Of a stretch of DNA of 54,760 nucleotides, positions 11,065 to 22,069 are shown piece after piece. The notes under the pieces are model-generated. The model saw nothing but the letters and a program-made list of their open reading frames with translations. It was not told the origin of the DNA and ran no database searches. Each line of letters begins with the position of its first letter. Within the stretch, counting starts at the first letter, position 1. The stretch comes from an uncultured Clostridium sp. (GTDB lineage: Bacteria; Bacillota; Clostridia; TANB77; CAG-508). The DNA is taken from positions 1 through 54,760 of the forward strand of contig CANPIU010000005.1 in the NCBI GenBank assembly GCA_947574235.1. The letters are read 5' to 3'. Made by a program: the position numbers and the translations under genes.

Positions 11065-14000
11065 ATGAGAACAAAAGGGAAAAGAATAATGATAGTAGCG
11101 ATGCTTATAACTATCCTGTTACCAAGCTTTTTGGCAACAGTAAGTTTAGCAAGGGAAGAAATACAAAATGTTCAAGATAGGAAAGAGGAAGCAGTAGTTG
11201 TAGAAAATAAGCAAGAAACTGATAAAGAAAAAGAAACAGAGAATATTGAGGAAGAAAGAAAAGAGCAAGAAAAAGACACAGAGATAGAAGAAGAGAAACA
11301 AGACGAGATAGAGTTAGAAGAAAAACAAGAGGAAGAAAAAATAGAAATAGAACCTAAGGTAGAAGAAAATGCTTCAATACAAAAGAAAGCAATTTCCGAT
11401 GCATCAATACAATTACCAGACGGAGATGGCGTTTATGTAATTGCAACAGCATTGGATGAAAATAAAGTAATTGATATTAGTGGTGGTTCAACGGTAAATG
11501 CTGCAAATGTTCAATTATGGAGAAATGCTAATGTAAAACAACAAAAATTTGAATTGCGCTATGACAAGCAGTTAAAAACTTATACCATAAAAGCAACTCA
11601 TGCTAATAAAGTATTAGACGTAGCAGGCGGAGGAAAAGTAAATGGAACCAATGTGCAACAATATGAAAGTAATGGAACAATAGCACAACAATGGTTATTA
11701 GAAGATGCAGGAAATGGCTATTTTTATGTGGTTTCAAAGTGTAATGGCTTGTATTTAGAAGTAGCCAATGGACAAGCAAAAGATGGGGCTAATATACAAG
11801 TATATGAAGGAAAACAAAGCAAGGCTCAAAAATTTAAATTTATGAAAACACAAGATTTAATTCCCATAGAATTACCAGAAGGAGATGGGATTTATACGAT
11901 TTCAACAGCGTTAGATAATAACAAAGTATTAGACGTAGATTGTGGTTCGAAAGAAAATGGAGCAAATATCCAATTGTGGACAAATCAAAATGTGAAGCAA
12001 GAACAGTTTCAATTAAAATACAATGGGCAGTCTCAAACGTATACTATAATATCTGTGTCTTCTAATAAAGCATTAGACGTAGCAGGTGGAGGCAAAAGAA
12101 ATGGAACTAATGTACAACAGTTTGAGAGCAATAACACGATAGCACAACAATGGGTTTTACAAGAGGCAGGAAATGGCTATTTTTATGTTATGTCAAAGTG
12201 TAATGATTTATATTTAGACGTAAGTAATGCAAAAGCTGACAATGGTGCTAATATACAAATGTATCAAGGAAATCGAACCAATGCTCAAAAATTTAAATTT
12301 ACAAAAGTTCCTGAATTAGTATCGAAAAAGTTACCAGAAGGAGATGGGATTTACCATATTGCAACAGCCTTAGATACCAATAAAGTGCTAGACGTAGATG
12401 CTGGCTCTTATGATAATTTTGCGAATATTCAACTATGGAGAAATGCCAAAGCACAACAAGAAAGATTTGAATTTAAATATAATGAAAAATTGAAAACTTA
12501 TACGATTTTAGCAGTGCACTCTGGAAAAGCCTTAGATGTAGCAGGTGGCGGGATAAAAAGTGGAACCAATATACAACAATATGATAGCAATAACACGGTA
12601 GCACAACAATGGCTATTAGAAGAGGCGGGAAATGGCGAATATTATATTATTTCAAAATGTAATGAGTTATATTTAGAAGTAGCCAATGGACAAGCAAAAG
12701 ATGGGGCCAATATTCAAGTGAGTGAAGGAAATCGAACCATAGCACAAAGGTTTAAACTGATTAAAGATAAAGAAATGGAAAGTAAAAAAACAATAGAAAA
12801 TGGGATTTATCAAATTCATCCTAAAATGAATAAAGATAGAATTCTGCAAGTAAATAGTAGCTTAAATCAGTTACAATTAGTCAATCAGTCAAAGATTATT
12901 AATGATAACAATAAATTTAAAATAGACTATTTACAAAATGGATATTATAGCATAAAAGTATTAAAAGATTTACAAAATATAACGGTTGAAAACGGTGGAA
13001 AAACAAATGGAACTAAAGTTAAAATGCAAAAGCAAGAAAATTCAACGACACAGGAGTGGATAATTAAACAAACCAATGATGGCTATTTTAATATTCTAGC
13101 AAGATGCAGTGGGTTATATATGGATTTAACAGGAGATACCGATAAAATAGAAACTATTCTTCAAATGTATGAAAAGAAAGGAAGCGAAGCACAAAAGTTT
13201 TCCTTTGAAAAAGTAGAAGCAAGTGTAGAAGGAGAAAAGATAGTCGACAATGGTGTTTATTATATTCAAAGTGCACTTAACTCGAATAAAGTATTAGACG
13301 TTTCACAGGCTTCTTATGACAATTATGCGAATATCCAATTATGGCAAAATGTAGAAGCACAACAACAAAAATTTCAAGTTACGTTTCATGAACAAGAAAA
13401 ATATTATGAAATAAGAGTGGCACACTCTGGAAAAGCCTTAGATGCCAATAATTGTGGTAAAAGCAATGGGACTAATGTACAACAATATGAAAATAATGCT
13501 TCAATGGCTCAGAGGTGGATTTTGCAAGAGGCAGGAAATGGCTATGTTTATATTTTTTCAAAAGGTTCAGGTATGTATTTGGATGTAGCCAATGGGACAG
13601 CAAGAGATGCTGCTAATATACAGTTATACGAAGGAAATGAAACAATGGCTCAAAAATTCAAATTAGTAAGAGCTAAAACGATTGCAGAAGATATTTACAA
13701 AATATCCATCCGAAATGACACTAACAAATTTTTGGATATTTCAGGTGGTTCTAATGCAGATGGTGCCAATTTACAAATCTGGGAAAATAGTAATGTCAAT
13801 CAGCAAGTTTTTAAAGTAAAATATGATGCCGATAATCAATATTGTAAAATAATTGCAAAACACTCTAATAAAGTATTAGCAGTAACTAAGGATAATAATG
13901 TAGTACAAGAAACAGATACCAATTCTGATAATCAAAAATGGAGTCTTGAGGTGGTGGCTTATGGTTACTATAAGGTAAAATCAAAGGCAAATGGCTTGTA

Positions 14001-14691
14001 TTTAGACGTAGCTTCTAATGGAACTGCTAATGGAACGAATATTAAAACTTATACAGGCTATAATACCAATGCACAAAAATTCTATTTTTCAGGTGTTAGA
14101 GAACTAGATGGCGTAGATGTAAGTGAATGGCAAGGACCAATTAATTGGGAATTTGTAAGAAGAGCTGGGGTGGATTTTGCTATTGTTAGAGTAGGATATG
14201 GACAACATGCTCATCAAAAAGATAAATATTTTGAACAAAATTATAAGGAAGCAAGAGCAGCAGGATTAAGAGTGGGAACTTATTTATATTCTTATGCACA
14301 ATCAGTAGAAGATGCCAGAAGAGAAGCCTATAATTGCTTAAATTGGCTAAATGGTAGATATTTAGATTATCCAGTGTTCTATGATATAGAGGACCCAAGT
14401 CAAGGTTGGATTGACCCACAAACCATGACAGATATGATAAAAGCTTTTTGCGAAATTATTACTAATGCAGGCTATAAAGCAGGAGTCTATACTTTTAGAG
14501 ATTGGTTTAGACATAAAATACATACAGGACAACTTGGAAATTACCAAATTTGGTTAGCACATTATACTTGGGACCCAAATAAGAAGTCAGATTATGAAGG
14601 CTATTATAATATATGGCAATATACAAGTAGAGGGTATGTACCTGGAATTAATGGAAATGCAGATAGAAATATCGAATATAGAAATTATTAA
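11065..14691 (+). CDS. Secreted RicinB-lectin-repeat protein with C-terminal GH25 lysozyme domain
   Basis: Signal peptide, Glu/Lys-rich linker, repeated 'KVLDVAGGGKxNGTNVQQ...AQQW' beta-trefoil units, then DGVDVSEWQGPINWEFVRRAGVDFAIVRVGYG (GH25). Confidence 0.9.
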   Translation: MRTKGKRIMIVAMLITILLPSFLATVSLAREEIQNVQDRKEEAVVVENKQETDKEKETENIEEERKEQEKDTEIEEEKQDEIELEEKQEEEKIEIEPKVEENASIQKKAISDASIQLPDGDGVYVIATALDENKVIDISGGSTVNAANVQLWRNANVKQQKFELRYDKQLKTYTIKATHANKVLDVAGGGKVNGTNVQQYESNGTIAQQWLLEDAGNGYFYVVSKCNGLYLEVANGQAKDGANIQVYEGKQSKAQKFKFMKTQDLIPIELPEGDGIYTISTALDNNKVLDVDCGSKENGANIQLWTNQNVKQEQFQLKYNGQSQTYTIISVSSNKALDVAGGGKRNGTNVQQFESNNTIAQQWVLQEAGNGYFYVMSKCNDLYLDVSNAKADNGANIQMYQGNRTNAQKFKFTKVPELVSKKLPEGDGIYHIATALDTNKVLDVDAGSYDNFANIQLWRNAKAQQERFEFKYNEKLKTYTILAVHSGKALDVAGGGIKSGTNIQQYDSNNTVAQQWLLEEAGNGEYYIISKCNELYLEVANGQAKDGANIQVSEGNRTIAQRFKLIKDKEMESKKTIENGIYQIHPKMNKDRILQVNSSLNQLQLVNQSKIINDNNKFKIDYLQNGYYSIKVLKDLQNITVENGGKTNGTKVKMQKQENSTTQEWIIKQTNDGYFNILARCSGLYMDLTGDTDKIETILQMYEKKGSEAQKFSFEKVEASVEGEKIVDNGVYYIQSALNSNKVLDVSQASYDNYANIQLWQNVEAQQQKFQVTFHEQEKYYEIRVAHSGKALDANNCGKSNGTNVQQYENNASMAQRWILQEAGNGYVYIFSKGSGMYLDVANGTARDAANIQLYEGNETMAQKFKLVRAKTIAEDIYKISIRNDTNKFLDISGGSNADGANLQIWENSNVNQQVFKVKYDADNQYCKIIAKHSNKVLAVTKDNNVVQETDTNSDNQKWSLEVVAYGYYKVKSKANGLYLDVASNGTANGTNIKTYTGYNTNAQKFYFSGVRELDGVDVSEWQGPINWEFVRRAGVDFAIVRVGYGQHAHQKDKYFEQNYKEARAAGLRVGTYLYSYAQSVEDARREAYNCLNWLNGRYLDYPVFYDIEDPSQGWIDPQTMTDMIKAFCEIITNAGYKAGVYTFRDWFRHKIHTGQLGNYQIWLAHYTWDPNKKSDYEGYYNIWQYTSRGYVPGINGNADRNIEYRNY

Positions 14692-14695
14692 AAAG

Positions 14696-14745
14696 AAACC
14701 CAAAAGAAATGTCGAATTTTAGGTATTTCTTTTTGGGTTTTACTT
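14696..14745 (+). terminator. Rho-independent terminator
   Basis: aaacccaaaagaaat ... atttctttttgggttttac. Confidence 0.7.
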
Positions 14746-14854
14746 GATTTTTTGGAATAGGAAGATAATGGAATTTATTAAAATTACTTGATTTTACGAC
14801 ATAATATGATATAAAATAAGAAGGAATAGAGGGGAAACAAGGGAGGAAATACAT

Positions 14855-17800
14855 ATGAAAATAAGGACAATAGGGATTCTATTATTAATTGGGATATTGG
14901 TTTTACCATCGTTTATTCCCACAATAAGCTTTGCGTATGAAGAATTAGAAAAACAAAACGTAACAGAAAATGAAGTGGAAAAGGAAGAAACAAATACAAC
15001 GGAAGATTTAGAAGAACCAGAACAGCCTGAAGAAATAGAACAACCAGAAGAACCAAAGGAAGAAGAATTACAAAAGCCAACCGAGGTAGAAGAACAACCA
15101 GTAGATAGTAAAGAACTAGAAGAACCAGAAGAAGTAGAAGAGGCGATACAAGAAGAATTAGAAACGAAAAACCTTATGAGAGCAGTGGCTCCTAGTTCAT
15201 CTATCCAATTACCAGAAGGAGATGGGATTTATACAATTGCATCAGCCTTAAATACAAACAAAGTATTAGACGTAGATTGTGGTTCGAAAGAAAATGGAGC
15301 GAATATTCAATTATGGGCGAATCAAAATGTAAAACAAGAACAATTCAAGTTAAAATATGATGCACAATCTAAAACCTATACCATAATATCAGTGCAGTCT
15401 AATAAGGTGTTAGACGTAGCAGGTGGTGGAATAACCAATGGAACTAATGTGCAACAATTTGAAAGTAATCATACACCATCTCAACAATGGGTATTAAAAG
15501 AAGCAGGAAATGGCTATTATTATGTAATATCCAAAGGAAATGGATTATATTTAGACGTAGCAAATGGCGTAGCAAAAGATGGGGCTAATATTCATATGTA
15601 TATGGAAAACCAGACATTAGCACAAAAATTCAAATTTATTAAGATAGAAAATTTAGAACCAGTAGAGTTACCAGAAGGGGATGGAATTTATACGATTGCA
15701 TCTGCTTTAAATACAAACAAAGTATTAGATATTGATTGTGGTTCTAAGGAAAATGGTGCTAATGTTCAATTATGGGAGAACCAAGATGTAAAGCAAGAGC
15801 AGTTTGAATTAAAATACAATGCACAGTCTAAAACTTATACGATAATATCAGCAAAATCAAATAAAGTATTAGACGTAGCAGGTGGTGGAAAAGTAAATGG
15901 AACGAATGTGCAACAATTTCAAAGCAACAATACGCCATCTCAGCAATGGGTGTTACAAAATGCAGGAAATGGCTATTATTATATTGTATCAAAAGGTAGT
16001 GGACTATATTTAGAGGTAGCAGGTGGCGTGGCAAAGGATGGAGCTAATATCCAGATATATGAAGGAAATAAAACAACAGCACAGAAATTTAAGTTTGTTA
16101 AGATGAAAGATTTAGAAACAGAACAGTTACCAGAAGGAGATGGGATTTATACAATTGCATCTGCTTTAAATACAAGTAAGGTATTAGATATTGACTGCGG
16201 TTCTAAGGAAAATGGTGCTAATATTCAATTATGGGCCAACCAAAATGTAAAACAGGAACAGTTTAAATTAAAATATAATGCGTTATCTAAAACCTATACC
16301 ATAACGTCAGTTCAATCAGATAAGGTGTTAGACGTAGCAGGTGGTGGAAAAACAAATGGAACCAATGTACAACAATTTCAAAGTAATAATACACCATCTC
16401 AGCAATGGGTATTACAAAGTGCAGGAAATGGGTATTATTATATTGTATCAAAAGGTAGTGGTTTATATTTAGATGTAGCAGGTGGTGTCGCAAAAGATGG
16501 AGCCAATATTCAAATATATGAAGGAAATAAAACCAATGCACAAAAATTCAAGTTTACGAAAGTAAAGAAATTGGTATCTGTACAATTGCCAGGTGGAGAT
16601 GGGATTTATACAATTGCATCAGCATTGGATAATAGTAAAGTATTAGATATTGCAGGTGGGTCTAAGGATAATTATGCTAATGTTAGATTATGGAGAGATG
16701 CCGATGTAAAACAACAAAAATTTGAATTAAAATATGATACTCAGTCAAAAACGTATACGATAAAAGCAACACACTCTAATAAAGTATTAGACGTAGCAGG
16801 TGGCGGAACAACTAATGGAACCAATGTACAGCAATTCAATAGTAATCATACAGAGTCACAGCAATGGGTATTAGAAGATGCAGGAAATGGCTATTTTTAT
16901 GTCATAGCCAAAAATAGCGGATTATATCTCAATGTAGAAAGCAATCAAGTAAGCAATGGGACTAATATAGGAATATATGAGGAAACAAAGACAGCAGCAC
17001 AAAAATTCAAATTTACACCAACTGGATACCAAACCATAGCAGATGGGTTTTATGTAATAAAATCAGCACTTAACACCAATTATGTATTAGACGTAGAAGG
17101 TGGTTCGAAAGCGGATAAAGCAAATGTGCAATTATATACAGCTAATCATTCAGAAGCCCAAAAATGGCAGGTAAAATATTTGGGAAATGGGCGTTATACA
17201 ATCATGGCAGCACACTCAGGAAAAGTGTTAGACGTAGCAGGAGGCGGAAGCGCTTATCGAACTAATGTACAACAATTTACGAACAACAATACAACGGCAC
17301 AACAATGGATATTGCAAGATGCAGGAAATGGTTATTTTAACATTATATCCATGTGCAATCGATTATATTTAGACGTAAGTAATGCAATTGCTACTAATGG
17401 TGCGAATATTCAAATATATGCAGGAAGTAACAATAATGCTCAGAAATTTCAATTTGAAAAAACAAATTCCTCAAATTATGCTAATTTAGATGAAGGAAAA
17501 TATCCAGGTTATAAAGCGATGCTACAACAATTACAAAATAAACACCCTAATTGGAGTTTTCAAATTTATTACACTGGTTTAGATTGGAACGCAGCAGTAA
17601 ACCAACAAGATGTCTTAGCAGGTATTAATGACCCAAGAAGTTTAGTACATGAATATTATTATTTGCATGATAGTGGTGGAGCAGAATGGATTAATGGGTT
17701 AACCAAATATGATACTTCAAAAGAGTGGTATAGAGCTTCCAGAAAAGGAATTGGTTATATGATGGACCCAAGAAATAGTTTAGAAGAAGCATGGATTTTC

Positions 17801-18382
17801 CAATTCCAAGACTTAACCGATTCATCAGCTACAAAAGAAGAAATCATAAAAATGTTATCCAATGTTACTTTCTTAAAAAATAAAGAAACAGCAGCAGATA
17901 CCATCGTGAAACAATGTGCGAAAAAGGGAGTTAATCCTTTCCATATTGTAGCTAGGATGGTTCAAGAACAAGGCAATAATGGAGGTTCTAGTAACGGATT
18001 TCAATGTACACATGCTCATAAAAACACGGTCTACAATTTGTTTAATATTAAGGTAAGTGGTCCAAATGGATTGACCATAGGCGCTAATTATGCATGTGAT
18101 AAAGGATGGCTTACCCAAGAAAAATGTATCGAAGATAGTATTGATTTTATTAAAGATGAATATATTGGAGTAGGACAATCTACGTTATATTTCCAAAAAT
18201 ACAATGTAGTCAATCAAATATATAGTCATCAATATATGACTAATATTTATGGAGCAAATGATGAAGGGAATAAAATGTATCAAGGATATAGTGCTAACAA
18301 TCTTTTAAATAGAGAATTCAAATTTGTAATTCCAGTCTATGAAAATATGCCAAGTATGCCAAGTCCAAGACCAGGAAGATAA
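14855..18382 (+). CDS. Secreted RicinB-lectin-repeat protein with C-terminal glucosaminidase (GH73-like) domain
   Basis: Signal peptide, Pro/Glu-rich linker, tandem RicinB repeats, C-terminal region YPGYKAMLQQLQNKHPNWSFQIYYTGLDW...ARMVQEQGNNGGSSNGF. Confidence 0.85.
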   Translation: MKIRTIGILLLIGILVLPSFIPTISFAYEELEKQNVTENEVEKEETNTTEDLEEPEQPEEIEQPEEPKEEELQKPTEVEEQPVDSKELEEPEEVEEAIQEELETKNLMRAVAPSSSIQLPEGDGIYTIASALNTNKVLDVDCGSKENGANIQLWANQNVKQEQFKLKYDAQSKTYTIISVQSNKVLDVAGGGITNGTNVQQFESNHTPSQQWVLKEAGNGYYYVISKGNGLYLDVANGVAKDGANIHMYMENQTLAQKFKFIKIENLEPVELPEGDGIYTIASALNTNKVLDIDCGSKENGANVQLWENQDVKQEQFELKYNAQSKTYTIISAKSNKVLDVAGGGKVNGTNVQQFQSNNTPSQQWVLQNAGNGYYYIVSKGSGLYLEVAGGVAKDGANIQIYEGNKTTAQKFKFVKMKDLETEQLPEGDGIYTIASALNTSKVLDIDCGSKENGANIQLWANQNVKQEQFKLKYNALSKTYTITSVQSDKVLDVAGGGKTNGTNVQQFQSNNTPSQQWVLQSAGNGYYYIVSKGSGLYLDVAGGVAKDGANIQIYEGNKTNAQKFKFTKVKKLVSVQLPGGDGIYTIASALDNSKVLDIAGGSKDNYANVRLWRDADVKQQKFELKYDTQSKTYTIKATHSNKVLDVAGGGTTNGTNVQQFNSNHTESQQWVLEDAGNGYFYVIAKNSGLYLNVESNQVSNGTNIGIYEETKTAAQKFKFTPTGYQTIADGFYVIKSALNTNYVLDVEGGSKADKANVQLYTANHSEAQKWQVKYLGNGRYTIMAAHSGKVLDVAGGGSAYRTNVQQFTNNNTTAQQWILQDAGNGYFNIISMCNRLYLDVSNAIATNGANIQIYAGSNNNAQKFQFEKTNSSNYANLDEGKYPGYKAMLQQLQNKHPNWSFQIYYTGLDWNAAVNQQDVLAGINDPRSLVHEYYYLHDSGGAEWINGLTKYDTSKEWYRASRKGIGYMMDPRNSLEEAWIFQFQDLTDSSATKEEIIKMLSNVTFLKNKETAADTIVKQCAKKGVNPFHIVARMVQEQGNNGGSSNGFQCTHAHKNTVYNLFNIKVSGPNGLTIGANYACDKGWLTQEKCIEDSIDFIKDEYIGVGQSTLYFQKYNVVNQIYSHQYMTNIYGANDEGNKMYQGYSANNLLNREFKFVIPVYENMPSMPSPRPGR

Positions 18383-18398
18383 TAGAGGCTTAAACTAA

Positions 18399-18438
18399 AT
18401 AGTTGAGAAGAATATTTCTCAACTATTAATTTTTTTAC
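18399..18438 (+). terminator. Rho-independent terminator
   Basis: tagttgagaa gaata ttctcaacta followed by ttttttt. Confidence 0.75.
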
Positions 18439-18510
18439 CCTATTTTATTATGCCAACCTATTGACACTTTGAAAAATTAAAGCTAAAATGAAAAAAATAG
18501 GAGGCTGATT

Positions 18511-19371
18511 ATGAAAGAAAAGTTAGTTTCTATTGTAACGCCCTGTTACAATGGAGAAAAATATGTAGAAAGATTAATAAAATCCATATTAGAGCAAACG
18601 TATGCTAACATAGAATTTATAGTAATAGACGACGGTTCAACTGACAACACAGAAAAAGTAGTAAAAAAATATGAAACGAAATTAAAAGACAAGAACATAA
18701 CTTTAAAGTATATTAAACAAAAAAATCAGGGACAAGCAGCAGCAGTGAATAATGGACTAAAACAGGTAGAAGGAGAATTTTTAATCTGGCCAGATGCAGA
18801 TGACTACTTTGAAAAAGAAGCAATTGAAGAGATGACAAATTTTTTAGAGAATAATAAAGAGTATAATGCCGTTAGGGGGAAAGTAGCTTTTAGAAAAGAC
18901 AATGCAGAACAAGAAATATTAGAAATTAGGGGAAGTAGTAATCCAGATAATACAGATTTATTCCTAAATTATATCTTAGAAGAAGATACCTATTGTTTTG
19001 CTGGAGGAACTATGCTAATTAGAACAGAAAACTTTTTGAATAAAAATAAAGGAAGAGATATTTATCTCAATAAAGCAGGTCAGAATTGGCAAATTATTTT
19101 ACCATCAGTATACCAGAGCAAAACAGGATATCTTGATAAAGTAGTATACAATTATATAGTTAGGGAAAATAGTCATTCGAGAACAAAGCAAAGTAAATTA
19201 GATGTCCTAAAAAGAATGCAAAATCATAAAAAAATACTAAGTAAAACAGTAGCTAAAATAGTAGATGACAGAGAAGAAAAAAAGAAATATTTAAAAATTA
19301 TTAAAGATAAATATGACAAAAGGCAAAAAGAATACATAAAATACCAATTAAAACATTGGAAAGAAAAATAA
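18511..19371 (+). CDS. Glycosyltransferase family 2 protein
   Basis: VSIVTPCYNGEKYVERLIKSILEQT...DDGSTDNT. Confidence 0.9.
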   Translation: MKEKLVSIVTPCYNGEKYVERLIKSILEQTYANIEFIVIDDGSTDNTEKVVKKYETKLKDKNITLKYIKQKNQGQAAAVNNGLKQVEGEFLIWPDADDYFEKEAIEEMTNFLENNKEYNAVRGKVAFRKDNAEQEILEIRGSSNPDNTDLFLNYILEEDTYCFAGGTMLIRTENFLNKNKGRDIYLNKAGQNWQIILPSVYQSKTGYLDKVVYNYIVRENSHSRTKQSKLDVLKRMQNHKKILSKTVAKIVDDREEKKKYLKIIKDKYDKRQKEYIKYQLKHWKEK

Positions 19372-19507
19372 CGTCCTATTGAATAGGATGTTTTTAATAT
19401 TCTAGGAAAGTTATCATGGTATGATAATTTTCCTTTGCAAACGATTGACTAAGCCCAAAAATCCTGATAAAATGACAATTAAGAAAGAGGAGAAAGAGGT
19501 GCTGAAA

Positions 19508-22022
19508 ATGAACTTTTTATTATATGGGGAAGGAACATTTTTAAACAAAGGATGCGAAGCCATTGTCAACACAACGATAAAGAAAATCCAGAAAGTAAGC
19601 AAGGGAGAAATTATTTTATCAACGAATGACTTAGCTTATGATAGTAAGTATTATCAAGATATCATTACCAAATATGTAAAAGGATATTATCAAGAAAATG
19701 AACTAACCAAAGAAGAAAAAGAAAAAATAGAATACTACCAATCAATACCTTTTGACTATACCAATTTTGAAAAAATATACGAAAAAGATTGTTTGAAAGA
19801 AATCGAAAATGCCGATATTTGTATGTCCGTAGGAGGAGACAATTATTGTTATGGGGAACCAAACTGGATTTATACCATTAACAAAGAAATAAAAGCCCAA
19901 AATAAGAAAAACGTTTTTTGGTGTACCTCTTTATTTGAAACCATAGAATCTCCTGAAATGATAAGAGATTTAAAAACCTTTGACGTAATCGTCGCAAGAG
20001 AAACTTTAACTTATAAAGCATTAGAAAAATTCATAGAGAAAGAAAGACTTATTTTATCAGTAGATACAGCTTTTTCTTTAGAGAGAAAAGAAGTAGAGTT
20101 GCCACAAGTATTTAAAACAGGTAAAAAAGTAATTGGAATTAATATTAGCCCATTAATTTCAAAATATACCGAAAAAGAAAATAATATCTTAGCAAGTATT
20201 CAAGCCTTAATCGATTTTATTTTGAATGAAACGGACAATAATATTTGTCTTATTCCTCATGTCTATATTGAAGGAAATAATGACTTAGACTCGCTAAAAA
20301 TGGTAAAAGACTTATATCAGGAAGAAGAAAGAGTTGGTATATTAAGCGATAAAATTTATGATTGTGAAGAATTAAAATATGTCATTTCCAATTGTAGTTA
20401 TCTAATTGCTGCCAGGACCCATGCTAGTATTGCTGGATATTCTAGTTTAGTGCCAACACTTGTCATAGGTTATAGTGTTAAATCAAAAGGAATTGCTTTG
20501 GATTTATTTGGCGAGCATGAAAATTATGTAATACCAGTCGATAAAATGACGCCAGAAATCTTATTAAATAAGTTTAAATTTATCCTAGCAAATGAAAAAG
20601 AAATCAAGAAAATCTTAGCAGAAAAAATACCAGAATATAAAGAAAAAGCAGATAATCAACTACTAGAGGTACTAAGAAGATTAGAGGCTTTAGATAAAAA
20701 ATATGTCACAGGTAGGTTTAAATGTACTGGTTGCGAGGCTTGTAAAAATATATGCCCACATAATGCTATCCAAATGATAGAAAGTGAAGAAGGATTTTTA
20801 TATCCACATATCGACAAAGAAAAGTGTACAGAGTGTGATTTGTGCCGAAAGATTTGCCCAGCCAATAAAGTTTATCAAAATGAATATGAAGAACCAGAAT
20901 TTTATGCTGTTAAAAGTTTAGAAGAAACCGACCGAAAAAATAGTTCTTCTGGTGGGATAGTTTGTGCTATTGCAAAAGATATTTTAAAGGAAAATGGTGT
21001 AGTATATGGGGTAGCCCTAGAAGAAAAGGAAGCCAAACATATTAGAATTAGTAAAGTAGAAGATTTGGAAAAAATAATGGGCTCTAAATATGTACAAAGC
21101 AAAATGGATGCCATTTTAAAAGAAGTAAAAAATGATTTAGAAGAAAAGAAAAAAGTGTTATTTACAGGAACACCTTGCCAAATCGAAGGCTTGCAATCCT
21201 ATTTAGGAAAGAAGTATGAAAATTTAATCTGTCTTTCTATTATATGTCATGGGGTACCTAGCCCAAAGGTATGGAAACAATATAGAAGAAAAAAGGGAAA
21301 CTTTACAAAATGTCAATTTCAGAAATAAAGAGTTTGGTTGGCATAAATTTAGTATGTTATATCAATATGAAAATGGAAGAAAAGAGGTAGTTCCTTTTAC
21401 AGAAGATATCTATATGCAAGGTTTCTTAAAAAATTATTTCTTAAGAGAATCTTGTTATAATTGCCAAATGAGATTTGACAAAAAGAACAGTGCTGATATT
21501 ATCATTGGAGATTTCTGGGGGATTGAAAATGTATTCCCAGAGATGGATGATGATAAAGGAATATCAGCTGTAATTCTTAACTCTGCCAAAGGAAAAGAAG
21601 TATTTCAAAAATTAGAAGAAAAAATCGAATTAAAAGAAACAACGTTTGAAGCTATTTTAAAAGCAAATCCTGTTCTTACTTCTTCCGTAGCCTATACGAA
21701 AAATCGAGAAAAATTCTTTTCCTTAGTAGAGAATAACGAGGTTGAAACAAGTATTCAAGTAATCAAAGGCATCGAAGCAGATAAAGAAATCGAAAAGAAA
21801 GAACAAGAAAATGCTAAATTAAGAGGAGAAATTTCAATTTTAAATCAACAAATAAAAGATTTATTAGATGCCAAAGAATATTTTTTAGGACAATTAGAAT
21901 TAAAAGATACACAAATAGAAGGAAAGGCAGAAGAATTACAAAAAATATATTATAGTAGAAGATGGAAATATACGAGTAAAATTGCCGAGGTTGTCAATAA
22001 AATAAGAAGAAAAAAAGGTTGA
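19508..22022 (+). CDS. Polysaccharide pyruvyltransferase + 4Fe-4S + FrhB/F420-hydrogenase-beta-like fusion, interrupted by a +1 frame break near 21295-21328
   Basis: N-terminal MNFLLYGEGTFLNKGCEAIVNTT; CTGCEACKNICPHNAI and CTECDLCRKICPA clusters; GTPCQIEGL; downstream NFRNKEFGWHKFSM continues in the +1 frame (ORFs 19421..21328 and 21249..22022). Confidence 0.75.
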
Positions 22023-22069
22023 TTTTTATAGGAAGTATTGATATAATGTGTTCGAAGGAGAAGACAAAA

